NCBI GenBank assembly: GCA_021613375.1
Contig: CM038719.1
Coordinates: forward strand, 2,051,630-2,115,629
Length of the DNA stretch: 64,000 nt
Direction of reading: 5' to 3'
Source: Megaleporinus macrocephalus
Taxonomy: Eukaryota > Chordata > Actinopteri > Characiformes > Anostomidae
Part shown: piece after piece, positions 1 to 21,402 of the stretch
How positions within the stretch are numbered: position 1 is the stretch's first letter
Layout of the letters: each line of letters opens with the position of its first letter
Notes under the pieces: generated by a model
The model's database searches: none
What the model was told of the DNA's origin: nothing
The model's input: only the letters and a program-made list of their open reading frames with translations
Made by a program: the position numbers and the translations under genes

Positions 1-8735
<8,735 letters not shown>

Positions 8736-10000
8736 GTGAGTGGACATACAGGCTTATCCAGCGCATTCCATTCCATAGCGCTGTGGTATTCAGAGCTCGT
8801 GGTGATTTCTGGGTGTATAGTTTAGCGTTTATAGTCTCATACAAATCTGCAACTCTTAAGATATTTTATTACAGTTACATAACGAGAAATATTATACGTA
8901 TCACTTACATGTAAGCTGCTTTACCTGGCTGGAAGGTTATATGAGGTTATAGTGCACTGAAAATATATTACAGTATATTGTATATAGAATATGTGAATAT
9001 TTTGTAGGGTTTCTGTTGAAAAGCAGACGTGTGAACTCCTTCTGTGCAGGTTTTCTGCCCGGCGTGTCCGTCACAGGGCCGGTAGCCGTGCAGGCTGGTG
9101 ATCAGGACATGGGTCAGGGTTTGGGTCAGTACTGGACCAGGCTGCAGTGAGAGAGAGAGCGAGCGGTGCAGCCGAGAAAAACCAGCACAACTGAACACCA
9201 TGCAATCCAGTCTGAAACGCCTCAGAACCGCTACAGCAGCGACCTCAACCCCGTAACAACTGAAACCACAACCACGGCACCGCTCCTTTAACCGCCCAAC
9301 ACCACCCGACATACGACCGACAACTTCTACTACAGCTGAGGAATCAGGGACGCAGTTACTAGCCATATTTCAGCCCACACTGACCAGCTGAACACAAGCA
9401 GAGACAAGAAAAGCATCGTCCACACCAGCATAGAGAAGAAATGACCACTGTGACAGACTATAGCCAACATAGCCCACCGACCAAACTCTAATCACGGCCA
9501 CATGTAGCAAAGAATATTTCAGGGACAGTGAGGTGGCGCCTCTATGGACGCTAACCAGAGCTTCTATTAATATACAGAACTGTTCTAAAGTCAGAGACCA
9601 CCAGTCCAAACGGGAAGTTATTCATTTTTCTGGAGATAATTCTCATGAAGGAAATGGGACACCTAACAGCCACCTGGAAGACCTGGTAGACCACCAACAC
9701 TGACAGCTTTACACAGTATGTAAAGCTTTCATCTTTAATCTTTTACAAATTTTACAAACATATTATGGAGTTTTTAGAGGAATCCCAGGTGTAGTTACAG
9801 TTATTAGACTATAAAGTACCAACTGGGTAACCCAGTTTGCTACAGTGCCACCCTGTGGTTCTTTTTAGCTCAGCTCAGTTCAGCCAAGCCCAGCCCACAT
9901 CCCTCCACCCAGCCCACCACCAGACCCTCCAAGTCCCCTATATTTTGCACCTTGGTGGTCTCTGACTTTTGCAGCATACTGTACATGTGCAACAGACAAT
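8736..10000. other. Intron sequence, no firm feature
   Basis: A C/A-rich stretch at 9130-9400 and repeated CAGCCCA motifs near 9880 look like decayed repeats. No exon recognised. Confidence 0.45.
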
Positions 10001-10400
10001 CAACTTGTGAAATCAGATGACAGCCATGGCTGAACCCATACAGTGATCCAGCTCAGTGGACAATCCAGCATGGACACCAAGTGACCAATCATAGTCCTGT
10101 GCAGACAGAAGGCGACCTGTGACAATGAAGCATAGAGATGGCTCAGCCAATGGGAATCAAGCATGGACATTAAGTAACCAATGATAATCCAGCACAAATA
10201 CAAAGCGACCGGTGACCATCGAGAATGGACACAGGCCAGCCGGTGACAATCAACAGACATCAAGCAACCAATGAAACGTCAGCATCTGCTCAGCACCTAC
10301 ATGACATGATGCAACCGGTGACAATCAATGAACATTTCACCACTGACAATCAACGGAAATCAATCAGCCAATCATAATCCAGCATGGACAACTGATCAAG
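10000..10400 (+). repeat. Degenerate tandem repeat around GACCAAT / CAGCATGGACA
   Basis: Recurring phrases CCAGCATGGACA, GACAATCAAC and AACCAATGA at irregular 35-45 bp spacing indicate an old, decayed array. Confidence 0.55.
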
Positions 10401-10499
10401 TTGGACCCAGAATATGAAGCAGATAATGACATTCGAGCTTCAAAGCTGGTGGTGCCGAACTGCCAGACTGAGGCTCAGCCTGGGTCCCTCACCCAGAAC

Positions 10500-11215
10500 T
10501 TTATTAGAAACACCTCCTTCTGTCCCCTGTATCAGCTCCACTGACCATACAGGACCTCCACTCACTGTCCCCTGTATCAGCTCCACTGACCATACAGGAG
10601 CTCCACTTACAGACTATAGTTCATCTGATTCTCTGTATACTTTATTACTCTGTTCTTTAATGATCAGGACCCCCACAGGACCACCACAGAGCAGGTATTA
10701 TTAGGGAGGTGGGTCATTCTCAGCACTGCAGTGACACTGACGTGGTGGTGGTGTGTGTTGTGCTGGTGTGAGTGGATCAGACACAGCAGTGCTGCTGCTG
10801 GAGGGTTTAAGCACCTCCTCAGTGTCACTGCTGGACTGAGAATTGTCCACCAACCAAAACTATCCAGACAGCAGTGTCCTGTGGGCGGCGTCCTGTGTCC
10901 ACTGATGAAGAACTAGAGGAACACAAACTGTGCAGCAGCAGATGAGCTACTGTCTCTGACTTTACATCTACAAGGTGGACCAGCAAGTAGTAGGAGTGTC
11001 TGATCCACTCACACCAGTACAACACATACTAACACCGCAGTACTCCCTAATACCTAGTACCTCCCTAACAGTATCTGCTCTGTGGTGGTCCTGTGGGGGT
11101 CCTGATCATTAAAGAACAGAGTAATTAAGTATACAGAGAATCAGATGAACTACAGTCTGTAAGTGGAGCTCCTGTATGGTCAGTGAGTGTAGATACAAGG
11201 TGGAGGACCTAATGA
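10500..11215 (+). mobile_element. Core copy of the 45-bp-unit transposon family
   Basis: TATCAGCTCCACTGACCATA at 10530 and 10578 is followed by the shared core (GATTCTCTGTATACTTTATT, TGATCAGGACCCCCACAGGA, GTGGATCAGACACAGCAGTG, GTGGGCGGCGTCCTGTGTCC). The inverse of its start lies at 11090-11200. The left end reads TTTATTAGAAACACC, linking this family to the 40-bp arrays. Confidence 0.8.
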
Positions 11216-11865
11216 AGAGTAAGTGAGTGTGTATTAACGTTTATTTAGATTTATAAATAATACAGGACATACAGTCAGCACACAAGTTCCAGCAAAAGCC
11301 CACAACCTACACACGTATAGTATAATACATATACAATATATTTAGACTCGACAGCACACTGTAATATGTTTTCTATGACCTAAATGAACAGCTGCAGCAG
11401 ATACAGGCCTAGTGGTTACCAGCAGGAGCCGAATACAGTTACGTTATAGACACGGCGTATATACTGAGGAGTTGATCTAAATGTTTTGTTAGCTTTACAG
11501 AAAAAAACCTCACAGGAGCTGCAGCAGCCTGAACTCCACCCAGCCTGTCTGGAAGTGTGTATATTTAAACAGTCGGGTAATGAAAATCATTAAGGAGGTG
11601 ATGGTAGACGAGATGGGCTGGGTGGGGCGCTTGCTGATGGGACGTTTTCCTGCCTTCGGGGGAACGAGATGGTTTTAGCAAACGGTACGCTGAGACAAAA
11701 AACGCTTTGTGTTCACTGGATTCAAATGTGTACATGATTTCAACATGAATAGCATGTAATACGTCCACGCACACGTTCCTAAACCAAGCAGAGGGTTCCA
11801 AATTAAACATATTATAAGAACTGTAGTACCCAACATTCACTACGGTATCAAAGTCTTTATCTGAT
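11215..11865. other. Unique intron sequence
   Basis: No gene, array or inverted repeat recognised. Confidence 0.5.
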
Positions 11866-11867
11866 TA

Positions 11868-12135
11868 ATAAGTGTATGTTGACCAGTAAGAACAGCAGAT
11901 CTGATTAGAACAGATGTAAATAATCAGACATACAATAAAAAAGTAACATGAATATGTTATTGTGAAAGTAGATCAGATCTTGATCCAGTTTGAAGAACAA
12001 AGTTAGGTTCCAGATTTCTCCTGGACGCCCCAGACATTGTATGAATGTGTTCAGTTCTTGATTTATCTTAATGAAGTACTGAGCAGTCAAAGCAGTTTTA
12101 GATGAGAACTGATAATAATACTGGGTTGTTTAGAA
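11868..12135 (+). repeat. Dispersed repeat, partner of 42172-42465
   Basis: It begins ACCAGTAAGAACAGCAGATC and runs in parallel with the second copy, with small indels, through TACTGGGTTGTTTAG. It is probably an interspersed element; class unknown. Confidence 0.8.
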
Positions 12136-13142
12136 GAAGCTTGGAAAGGGTTAAATAATAATGGTTCTATTGACTTACATGAAAAGTAAAGTAAGGTTTT
12201 TGCTTCTCCTGTAAAGTTCTCATTTTGGGGATACAATGTTTTGTTTCAACAGCAGTGATATGTATATATCTATAAATTCGTAAATAAAATCTAGATATTT
12301 TCAATAATAAATACATACAAATACAAAAATCTCCCACAAATGATGTATGATTATATAATATACTATCACAGTGCAGCCCTATGAGTTCACAACATTTCTT
12401 CTGGTGTAATTACTAGTTTACATATATAATATTAATTATATTACTAATTATTAATACTCTAACTTTATTTCTATAGCCCTTTTGTGATAAACAGAGTGAT
12501 TTACAATGAAATTGAAGGAATTGAAATTACATAAAAAAGATTAACACAATAAAATATACTGAAATATGTGAATAAATAAAACAAAGGAAGAAAACAAATG
12601 ACATGGAACACAATAATACAATAAAATTAATAAAAAAATGAAACAGAAACATCTTGCATCGCTTCTAAAATTTGCCCAAATAATCAAAAATACATCTATT
12701 AATTTTTAAAAAATTAAAATTCATTAGACAGTGTATGGATATGACGGTAATGACACTGTATTCATGCAGAAATTCTGTACACAACTGAATCAAGTTCACT
12801 CGACATGAATCACCCTCAGCAGTGGACCGCTTGACCTGTGGATGGGCTCCAGACGCGAGCCCAGTCAGACAGTCAGTGTAGTGTGGGTAGGGTTTGTTAT
12901 TGGTGGGTTTAATGTGAACTGATAAAGGTTTATTCATCGTGGTTTTAATTATTCCTCCACTTTTTTCTTTCTGTATAAAAACGCTTCTCACGTTAAGCTC
13001 AGTGTGTATGTGTGAATCTAAGCGCACTGCAAACCTAATGCGCTGAAATTACTGGAGTCCAATGTGTTTATCATTTCCACATAAATAAAATATATGACAT
13101 CAACACAATTGCTGCCGAAATTGCATGTTGATGGCATATACT
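12136..13142. other. AT-rich intron sequence
   Basis: A/T-rich with simple runs; no open frame with coding character. Confidence 0.5.
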
Positions 13143-13636
13143 GAAGGGGAATCCCACCGAATTTCCAAAATTTCTGCACAGAGAAGTCTTTGAGTGAAAC
13201 TAAAACTCTGTAAACGCTGTTTAGAGTGGTGGCGATAGTAACCAGACGTCACTGTGTCTAAAGCACAAATATACACACTTTATTTACTATCTAACCCCCC
13301 AGTGGACCCAAGTTGTTACATGTTCATGTTAAATAGCAGTACATCTGAAAAAAAACCCAAAAAAAAACGTTTTGCCCTATAGCACCTTCTGTGTATCCCT
13401 CCACCAGGAATGGGCTAAAAAAACTTGGTTTTAAATCTTGGAGCTATTATGAAACAGTGTGTCAGCCATGAAATAGTAGCTTTCTGTGACGTAACTCTTC
13501 AGACGCCTGGTTACCCTCACCACCACTGTGAGTAACTCTGACTCAGTATGTATGCTAGAGCAAAGCATTTCAAACCAAAACACTTTGTATGACTTCTCAG
13601 TTTACATCTTAATTTTGGAAAATTGGTGGAACTTGA
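13143..13636 (+). mobile_element. Palindromic element with GAAGGGGAATCCCACC ends
   Basis: Left end GAAGGGGAATCCCACCGAAT is answered at the right by TTGGTGGAAC. The interior contains AACCAGACGTC and TACACACTTTATTTACTATC, shared with the elements near 33.3, 33.8, 40.3 and 46.3 kb. Nonautonomous; no transposase. Confidence 0.65.
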
Positions 13637-13773
13637 CATTTGGCTATAAAGTCTTATTTAGCCATAAGAGTCTATTGGTATAGTGTAGTGGGGTAGGAGG
13701 GTTAACCAGGTTACTTACCACACTATACTAACCACCAACCACTATATATATATATATATATATATACTGTATA

Positions 13774-14305
13774 TACACTAGCGCTCAAAAGTTTGGGATC
13801 ACAGTGAAATGTTCTTGTTTTAATGGAGTATCTTCTTCCTTAACACAACAATGGACTGACGGGTCTCTAAAGAAAGTTGTTTCTTTCTGGTCATTGTGAG
13901 TCGGTCAGCAAGCCATCAACTGCTGATCTTCAGATACTAAACTAACCTAGAATGTTGTTCTCCCTTTTATACTCACTTATTAGTAGAATGTTTTTCAGCT
14001 GTGATCACAATTGATCAAGAGTGTCCAAACAACCAATTAGTCCAATAACATCCTTAACTTGGATTGGTGGTCGTACCAGGAGATTTAGACAGAGGACTGA
14101 GAATTACTGATAATAGACTATATGTAAAATAAGCCTCTAAACAAAAATAGACTTTAATACAAACATTTTTATTCTTTAAAAATCATCTGATACACTTACA
14201 TTAATTGTGAAATGGACAATATTGTTTGAAAATGCATGAAAATGTGTTTTTCTTTCAAAAAGAGGGAAATTTGCAAGTGATCCTAAACGTTTGAGCGGTA
14301 GTGTA
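13774..14305 (+). mobile_element. Nonautonomous Tc1-like element
   Basis: The terminal inverted repeats are TACACTAGCGCTCAAAAGTT at the left and AACGTTTGAGCGGTAGTGTA at the right. Both abut TATATA runs, as expected for TA target-site insertion. The TACACTAC-GTTCAAAAGTTT-type end is characteristic of fish Tc1/mariner elements. The interior is AT-rich without a transposase. Confidence 0.8.
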
Positions 14306-14716
14306 TATATATATTAGTGGTTGGTATACTGTATAATTCTCTGTAACTGCCATTTGTTGTGTTTTCTTTAGTATATACCAAACCCCTATATATCCTCACT
14401 GTCCAAGAAAAACAGATGTCTCCAAACTACTGACTTAAGAGGCCAAAAACTTTGTTTACTTAAAATGTAAGTTAATGGAAAATAGGTTTCGTTCTCATAT
14501 ATAGTAATGTAAACATTTGAATGAGGTACATTCAGCGCGTTATGGTTTTCCGGTGTGCATGTATGGGTGGGTGAGTGAGGTACGTGACGAGAGACCTACA
14601 GTGTTAATGTGTTTGTCATTAGAACAGTGAACATTTTTAGTGTAAACCCTTTTTGTGAATCTAATAAAGACTGAAACGTGAAACGTGGCCTGTGAACTGA
14701 TCTTCTCTGGCTTTAG

Positions 14717-14820
14717 GCCGACACGCATGGTGTGCTTTCCTCTAATCGCACCACCCTGCAGTCTTCCTCTCTCTTCTTCAACCGCTCCCTCGCTCCGTAC
14801 CCCTCCACAGTCTTTATCTC
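14717..14820 (+). other. Possible alternative Pax exon, unproven
   Basis: The acceptor-like CTTCTCTGGCTTTAG is followed by a C-rich stretch open in phase 0 (ADTHGVLSSNRTTLQSSSLF), ending in a (CT)n run. Spliced from 8735 in phase 1 it stops after nine codons, so it fits only after the phase-0 end at 4654. No convincing donor follows. Confidence 0.2.
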
Positions 14821-14824
14821 TCTC

Positions 14825-16200
14825 TCTCTCTCTCTCTCTCTAGAGAAACACAGAGCTGCTCGGTTGGCTGCTGTTTACTTCTTACTGTCAGTGAACAGTA
14901 GCATTTCCTGCCTATGTGCCTGTGGATTTCCTGTTTTTGTTGCTTGTGTTACCACACCCCCCGAAAATAATGCAAAGCTGTTCTCACAGAGGCCAAGACA
15001 CAGAGAGAGAGAGCAAATGACATGAGGTTAACTTGCTCGCACGGCCAAAAACTGATTTCTTAGCATATTAAACGCATGTCTAATGTTTCTCATTAAGAGT
15101 TGGTGTAAGAATAATAGTGAAAGTATATGTATAAAGTGTCTTATTTCACATAGGCAGCTTAATTTACTTGTTATAAGAAAGAAAATGCAGATAATTCCCA
15201 GAAATTATGCTTAAAATACGCAATAAATGTCTATATATAACCTTATAATCTCATTACATCAGTCTCAGAAGACAGAAACTGTGAATTTGGGGAGAAACTG
15301 GAGATATACTGGCCACATTGAACCTGCTAAGCTAGCACTGTTTACAGGGTGTAAGTGCTAAAGTCCTGTGTGTGGATTAAACATCAAATTTGTGTTCTTT
15401 TTATCACCTGTCAAGCCTTTTTTTACCCACTTACACTTAATCTTCACTCAACTACAGAACTTACACATTAACATCTTTACTTTTAAACTGGAGCTACTGA
15501 TGCTAATGTCGCTAACAAACACAGGAGTCGACCTTTCTGTAAAACCATATCCAGCAAACGCATAAACCACATCCAGGTTGTTGTAAAGGTCACGCTGACT
15601 TGCTGATGTTGGTTTACAGCACAGCATGACTAACTGTGAGCTACAAAACTGAACACACCGCTAGCCTGTAGACGTTAAAGCAAATGAAAAATATCTACCA
15701 GCACAAATGCATTTGCAGGGCTGGCGGGAATGTGTAGCAGGGAGATTTGGAGTGACGGAGTTGAGCCACTTCTTTCTACATATTTAGTGTAAATCACACA
15801 TTTACATTAAATCACAAACATATTCCAACAACAAGCCATGTTTAGAAGAAGAGCTAGTGTTTAGCTGGGCTTCATGGGGCGCAGCATGGACATTGCTTGG
15901 GATCCAGCAACAGGCTTCATGTATTTGGATAGAGTTACAGGAGAAAATAGTTTGGCAGGAGATCAGACTGAATTGCGTGAATCTCCCAGTCAAGAGTTGG
16001 CAGTCTTGTATCTGACTAGCCAAGACCTGTTTGGTGTCTTTGGTGTTTTTGGCTAAAGTTATGAGGCTAAAGTAGCTAACAGGTCATAGGAGCTTATAGC
16101 CAATTAACATTGTGATTAAATCATTGTTTAATAATCTCTAATAAACTTGATTATGTGGTTTCTGGCCCTAAATGAATATCTAAAAGCATGGACAAATACA
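14825..16200. other. Unique intron sequence
   Basis: A (CT)n run lies at 14817-14841. The rest shows no array, inverted repeat or recognisable exon. Confidence 0.5.
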
Positions 16201-16203
16201 TGC

Positions 16204-16546
16204 ACACAGTGGAGTCACATTATTATGACCAGGAGGATCCATAGAGCCAACACCACCATCCAGGTGGTCCCACAGATTCTCAATTGGGTTCAAGTCTGGG
16301 GAGTTAGAAATCTTAGTCAGCTCTTCCAATCAGTGTGGGACATTTCTAGCCGTGGGACGTGTCGCATTGTCTTGCTGGAAGATCCCATTCACCCCAGAGA
16401 AGACAATCAGTATGTATGGTGTATGTGATCTGCAAGGATGGATTCAGACCCAAATCAGTGGATAGTGTCTTCTACATGTCCACATGAGTTGGCCCAGAGA
16501 ATGTAACAAGAAAGGAGGAAGTGGTCATAATAATTTGACTCTGTAT
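16204..16546 (-). mobile_element. Nonautonomous Tc1-like element
   Basis: The ends are ACACAGTGGAGTCACATTAT at the left and TAATTTGACTCTGTAT at the right, with inner inverted ATTATTATGACC / GGTCATAATAAT. The interior (TCTCAATTGGGTTCAAGTCT) is antisense transposase-like sequence from the same superfamily. Confidence 0.7.
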
Positions 16547-16604
16547 ACAACATTCAGGCTTCAAGGTGGCTGCTGCTACTGTTTTATGCTACATGCTTTA
16601 ACAC

Positions 16605-17775
16605 GGCCCTAACCGTTATGGCCAGACGCTGGGTCGGACAAGCATTAGCATAACCTGTGGAGTCTCGTGGTCAGAAATGGTGAGTACCTACCAACAGCAG
16701 TCCGAGAAGGGATAAACCATGAACTGGTGAGAGGGTGTCAGGTGCCCAAGGGTCATAGATGACTATCCCATCTGATCCAAACTGACAGAAGGGCTACTGT
16801 GGGGCAAGTCATAGAAATGTTGATGAATGATGATTACGTGAAGAATGTGTCTCAACAGACAATATATTACGAACTGCATTCGGGGCAGTGTAGACGCAGG
16901 GTGCCCATATTACCCCTGTCCACTGTCAAAAGCCCATGAGTCCCAAGGTCCCATTGGACCTTGGAGGACCTTCCTGTTTTCGTTTACAGCATGTTGGCTG
17001 GGTACAGGTGTAGCATTTACTTGGGGAAGTGATGGCAGCAGGGTGCACTAGAGGTAGAATACAAGGTGGTGCGATGGTCCGGGCAATGTTTTCTTGGTAA
17101 CTTTGCGTCTTTCATTCGTGTGAACCTCAGTTTTACGTGTGCTACCTACTCAAACATTGTTGTAGACACTGCAATGGTTGGTATTCCATATGGGGCAGCA
17201 TAGGCACCAGTCAGGATCCCCATGCTAACCTCTGTCCACTGTCAAGAGAACTGCCTTCAATAGTATTGAAGCTGGGCCTTGGAGTAATGGAAGAAGGCCT
17301 GGGTCCACTTTTTCTTTTACAGCATGTTGATGGATGGGTACATGTGCAGTGTTTAATTGGGGAAGTGATGGCACCAGGATGCACTACAGGAAGAATACAA
17401 TGGAGTGCAATGCTCTGGGCTATGTTCTTCTGGGAAACTCTAGGTCTGACCTAAATGTGGACCTCAGACGCACACATAACCTACTTAAACATTGGTGTAG
17501 ACATGGCAGTGGTAATCCTTGATGGCAGGGGCATCCTTTAGCCACCCTACTCGAGATCGGTTTATGGAACATGATAAAGAGTTTCCCTGAGACCTCTGTG
17601 GGATGTGTGGAACATCAAGTCCTGTCTGTCCTGCTAAAGCCTTGGTACCAGATACCACAAATCACCTATAAAGGTCTTGTAGATATCTGAGGAATCTTTG
17701 CCTTGGCAGGTCAGAGCTGGCACACAGAGGACCAACAGCTTATTAGGCTGGTGGTCATAAAGCTGTGGCTCACTG
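16605..17775 (+). pseudogene. Tc1/mariner-like transposase relic, rearranged
   Basis: The order of a Tc1-like transposase is recognisable at low identity. First comes a helix-turn-helix start (ATGGCCAGACGCTGGGTCGG near 16618), then the middle. The catalytic-region segment then appears twice: about 16890-17180, and again 17185-17500. In the second copy the frame reads HVDGWVHVQCLIGEVMAPG then CTTGR and MLWAMFFWETLG. The C-terminal coding end (CCAGATACCACAAATCACC) and a GGTGGTCATAA end motif follow at 17640-17760. Stops and frameshifts are many, so it cannot encode an active transposase. A detached fragment lies at 20752-20860. Confidence 0.75.
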
Positions 17776-18770
17776 GTGTCCATAATAGTCCGATCATTAG
17801 CCTCGTGGCTCCAGTAACTTTGGACAAACATGTTTTCCCTGATCGACCACTTTGAGCTAAAAAACTGGGAATATGTTTAATTGTGTTGTCAAAATAAAGT
17901 ACACAACAGGTTTATCTGGCTCTGGATCTTGTCCAGTCCACTGAGGGGCCCATGTCGGCCCCTATCTGAGGTTTACTGTCAGAACTTCCTGTGAGCCGGA
18001 TTCAACCAGTCTGAGATGTTAATGAGCTGTGGAACGCTCCAAGGGCAGCTTCGTTACTGCGCTGACCACCGGAGCGGTCACGTCTCCCCAATCCCCAAAG
18101 ACCCCCAGCCTGCCAGAAGGACACTCTTATCTAGTCTGTTTGAACTGTTTGAACAGGGACCGCTCCCTCTTCATCTCTTCATCTCTGCCCCTCCCTCTAT
18201 CTGTTCATCTCTGACTCTCTCGGCCCTAAATTCACAACCCCCGCCTTTCTCATGAGCTACTGAAAACAGTATAGTAGCTACTGAGTAAGTTCTTGTAGAT
18301 ATTGGCTCCTAAGGCCCAACATTAATGACTGACCATTGGATGGGTAACTCTGGGTAACAACAAGAGTGGCTAATAAATAAACAAAGCTAACAACAGCCAG
18401 TCAGCATTAGCGCTGTGCAAAGACCTATACAAGCAGACACAGTTCAGGAAGATGTGTTTGTGTAGTTGTGTGAGCCACATTAGCCGTCCTCCAGTTCTTC
18501 ATCAGTACTCAGTGTCTGACCACAGAGTCGCTCTTGTCTGAATATTTTTGGCTTCACTTGCAACGTAACAGTTACAGTGACGTGTGTAAAAAACCCTGAT
18601 ACACTCGCATCTGCACCACAGTGTCACTGCTGGGCTGAGAACGGACCACCACCTTAACGATACCTGAGCCATAGTGGTCCTGTGGTCAGAAACTGACCGA
18701 TGACGAACTACAGTCTGAAACTGTGTATCTGCAGTGTGGAGCCCATACAGTGAAGAGTCGAGGTACACTG
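17776..18770. other. Mostly unique sequence
   Basis: A C-rich stretch at 18030-18250 is open in two frames but lacks splice sites or domains I recognise. 18500-18770 shares phrases (CACTGCTGGGCTGAGAACGG) with the 45-bp-family core. Confidence 0.4.
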
Positions 18771-18774
18771 TCAG

Positions 18775-20400
18775 GGTTTCTAATGAAGTAGCCAGTTAGT
18801 GGAAATACAACGTTGGTGTTTCTGATAAAGTGGCCAGATAGTGAAAGCACGGGGTAAGCGTTTCTAATGAAGTGGCCAGTTAGTGGAAATATAATATTGG
18901 GGTTTCTGATAAAGCAACCAGATAGTGGAAGCACAAGATAGGTGTTTCCAATAAAGTGGCCAGTTAGTGGAAATACAATGTTGGTGTTTCTGATAAAGTG
19001 GCCAGACAATGGAAGCACAATGTAGGTGTTTCCAATAAAGTGGCCAGTTAGTGGAAATACAAAGTTTGTGTTTCCAATAAAGTGACCAGACAGTGGAAGA
19101 ATAAGATAGGTGTTTCCAATAAAGTGGTCAGTTAGTGGAAATACAATGTTGGTGTTTATGATAAAGTGGCTGCAGAGTGGAAGTACAATGTAGGTGTTTC
19201 CAGTAAAGTGGCCATTTAGTGGAAATACAATGTCGGTATTTCTCATAGAGTGGCCAGACAGTGGAAGCACAATGTAGGTGTTTCCAATAAAGTGGCCAGT
19301 TAGTGGAAATACAATGTTGGAGTTTCTGATAAAGTGGCCAGACAGCGGAAGAATAAGGTAGGTGTTTCCAATAAAGTGGCCAGTTACTGGAAATACAATG
19401 TCGGTGTTTATGATAAAGTGGCCAGATAATGGAAGCACAATATTGGTGTTTCCAATAAAGTGGCCAGTTAGTGGAAATACAATGTTGGTGTTTCTGATAA
19501 AGTGGCCAGACAGTGGAAGCACAAGGTAGGTGTTTCCAATAAAGTGGCCAGTTAGTGAAAATACAATGTTGGTGTTTCTGATAAAGTGGCCAGACAGCAG
19601 AAGTATAAGATAGGTGTTTCCAGTAAAGTGGCCAGTTAGTGGAAGTACAGAGTAAGTGTATATGTAATGAAGTAGCCAGTTAGTAGAAATACAATGTTGG
19701 TGTTTCTGATAAAGTGGCCAGATAATGGAAGAATAAGGTAGGTGTTTCCAATAAAGTGACCAGACAGTGGAAGTACAAGATAGGTGTTTCCAATAAAGTG
19801 GTCAGTTAGTGGAAATACAATGTTGGTGTTTATGATAAAGTGGCCGGAGAGTGGTAGCACAATGTAGGTGTTTCCAGTAAAGTGGCCAGTTAGTGGAAAT
19901 ACAATGTCGGTATTTCTCATATAGTGGCCAGACAGCGGAAGAATAAGGTAGGTGTTTCCAATAAAGTGGCCAGTTAGTGGAAATACAATGCTGGTGTTTA
20001 CGCTAAAGTGGCCAGAGAGTGGAAGTACAATGTAAGTGTTTCCAGTAAAGTGGCCATTTAGTGGAAAAACAATGTTGGTATTTCTCAAAAAGTGCCCAGA
20101 CAGCAGAAGCACAAGGTAGGTGTTTCCAATAAAGTGGCCAGTTAGTGGAAATACAATGTTGGTGTTTATGATAAAGTGGCCAGATAATGGAAGCACATTA
20201 TCGGTGTTTCCAATAAAGTGGCCAGTTAGTGGAAATACAATGTTGGTGTTTTTGATAAAGTGGCCAGACAGTGGAAGCACAAGGTAGGTGTTTCCAATAA
20301 AGTGGCCAGTTAGTGAAAATACAATGCTGATAAAGTGGCCAGACAGTAGAAGTATAAGATAGGTGTTTCTAATAAAGTGGCTAGTGAGTAAACAAGGTAG
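18775..20400 (+). repeat. About 40-bp array, second locus, dimeric units
   Basis: Two alternating unit types, one with GTGGCCAGTTAGTGGAAATACAATGTTGGTGTTTCTGATAAA and one with GTGGCCAGACAGTGGAAGCACAAGGTAGGTGTTTCCAATAAA phrases, form roughly 80-bp dimers. A short non-array interruption lies near 19650. Minus-strand frames (LPLSGHFIRNTNIVFPLTGH) are artefacts. Confidence 0.93.
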
Positions 20401-20409
20401 TTGTTTCTA

Positions 20410-21068
20410 GTACAGTGGCCAGTGAGTGTAAACAGACTGCAGTACAGTATGTACAGTGCAGATCAGACTCTGATGTCCAGCAATAAACACACAGGAGAAA
20501 ATAAGAAAGTACGCAACGCAAACCGTGTCTGCAGTGGAGCTCAGCCCTGTCAGTCTGCAGACGCTTACAGGATGCTGTGGTGGAGCGAATTACGCTTTTA
20601 GCCTTTCACCAGAAGTGAGCGATAGTGTAGTGAACAGTAGTGAGTGCAGTAGAAAGATTAAACTTACTCAGGAGTTCATTGAGCACATCAGATTCAGAAT
20701 CCACACCCATCCCATTCACTCAGTCCAGATCTGAACACCCTTAACAGGAATACTGTTCCCAATGAAATACAAGGGAGTGTGATGCTCTGGGCAATGTTCT
20801 TCTGGGAAACTCTGGGTCTGGCCTTCATGTGGACCTCAATGTCCAGTTTGATGTTTGAAGAACGAGTCGAGTCAGTGGCCAGTGAGTCTAAACAGACAAA
20901 GAACTGCAGTACAGTATGTACAGTGCAGTGCAGATCAGACTCTGATGTCCAGCAATGAACACACAGGAGAAAATAAGAAAGTATGAAATGCAGAATGTGT
21001 CTGCAGTGGAGCTCAGCCCTGTCAGTCTGCAGACGCTTACAGGATGCTGTGGTGGAGTGAATTACACT
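20410..21068 (+). repeat. Direct duplication of about 180 bp
   Basis: 20410-20600 and 20878-21068 share GTGCAGATCAGACTCTGATG, AACACACAGGAGAAAATAAG and CTTACAGGATGCTGTGGTGG with few differences. Between them is the detached transposase fragment (20752-20860). Confidence 0.85.
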
Positions 21069-21099
21069 TAGAGTATTAGTTATCCTTCTATATCTCTAC

Positions 21100-21125
21100 C
21101 CCCCCCCCCACACACACACACACTC
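21100..21125 (+). repeat. C-run and (CA)n
   Basis: A run of C followed by (CA)n. Confidence 0.9.
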
Positions 21126-21402
21126 TTTCTCTCCCCCCCTTCCTGTGCATTTCTTTCTTACTTGTTTCTTTCAGTCTGATCTGAGAGTGGTCTGAACTCA
21201 GGCCTCACTGGAAGGGAATCTGATATTAAAGGCCTGAACACTGTCAGTGTGAACAGTGATCTTCAGATCTTCACTTTAACTGTCGGTACTTTTCTCTCTT
21301 TCAAAATTCTGAAACTGTCACCTTCGAATTCTGTATTCTCCTCTGTATCTCTCTCACATCTCACTCTCTCTCTCTCACTCTTCTTCCTGTCTGTCCTACT
21401 AC

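Noticed and set aside
18016..18255. Pro/Leu-rich frames that might be an exon
   Set aside because: No acceptor and donor pair in a suitable phase and no family similarity that I can see.
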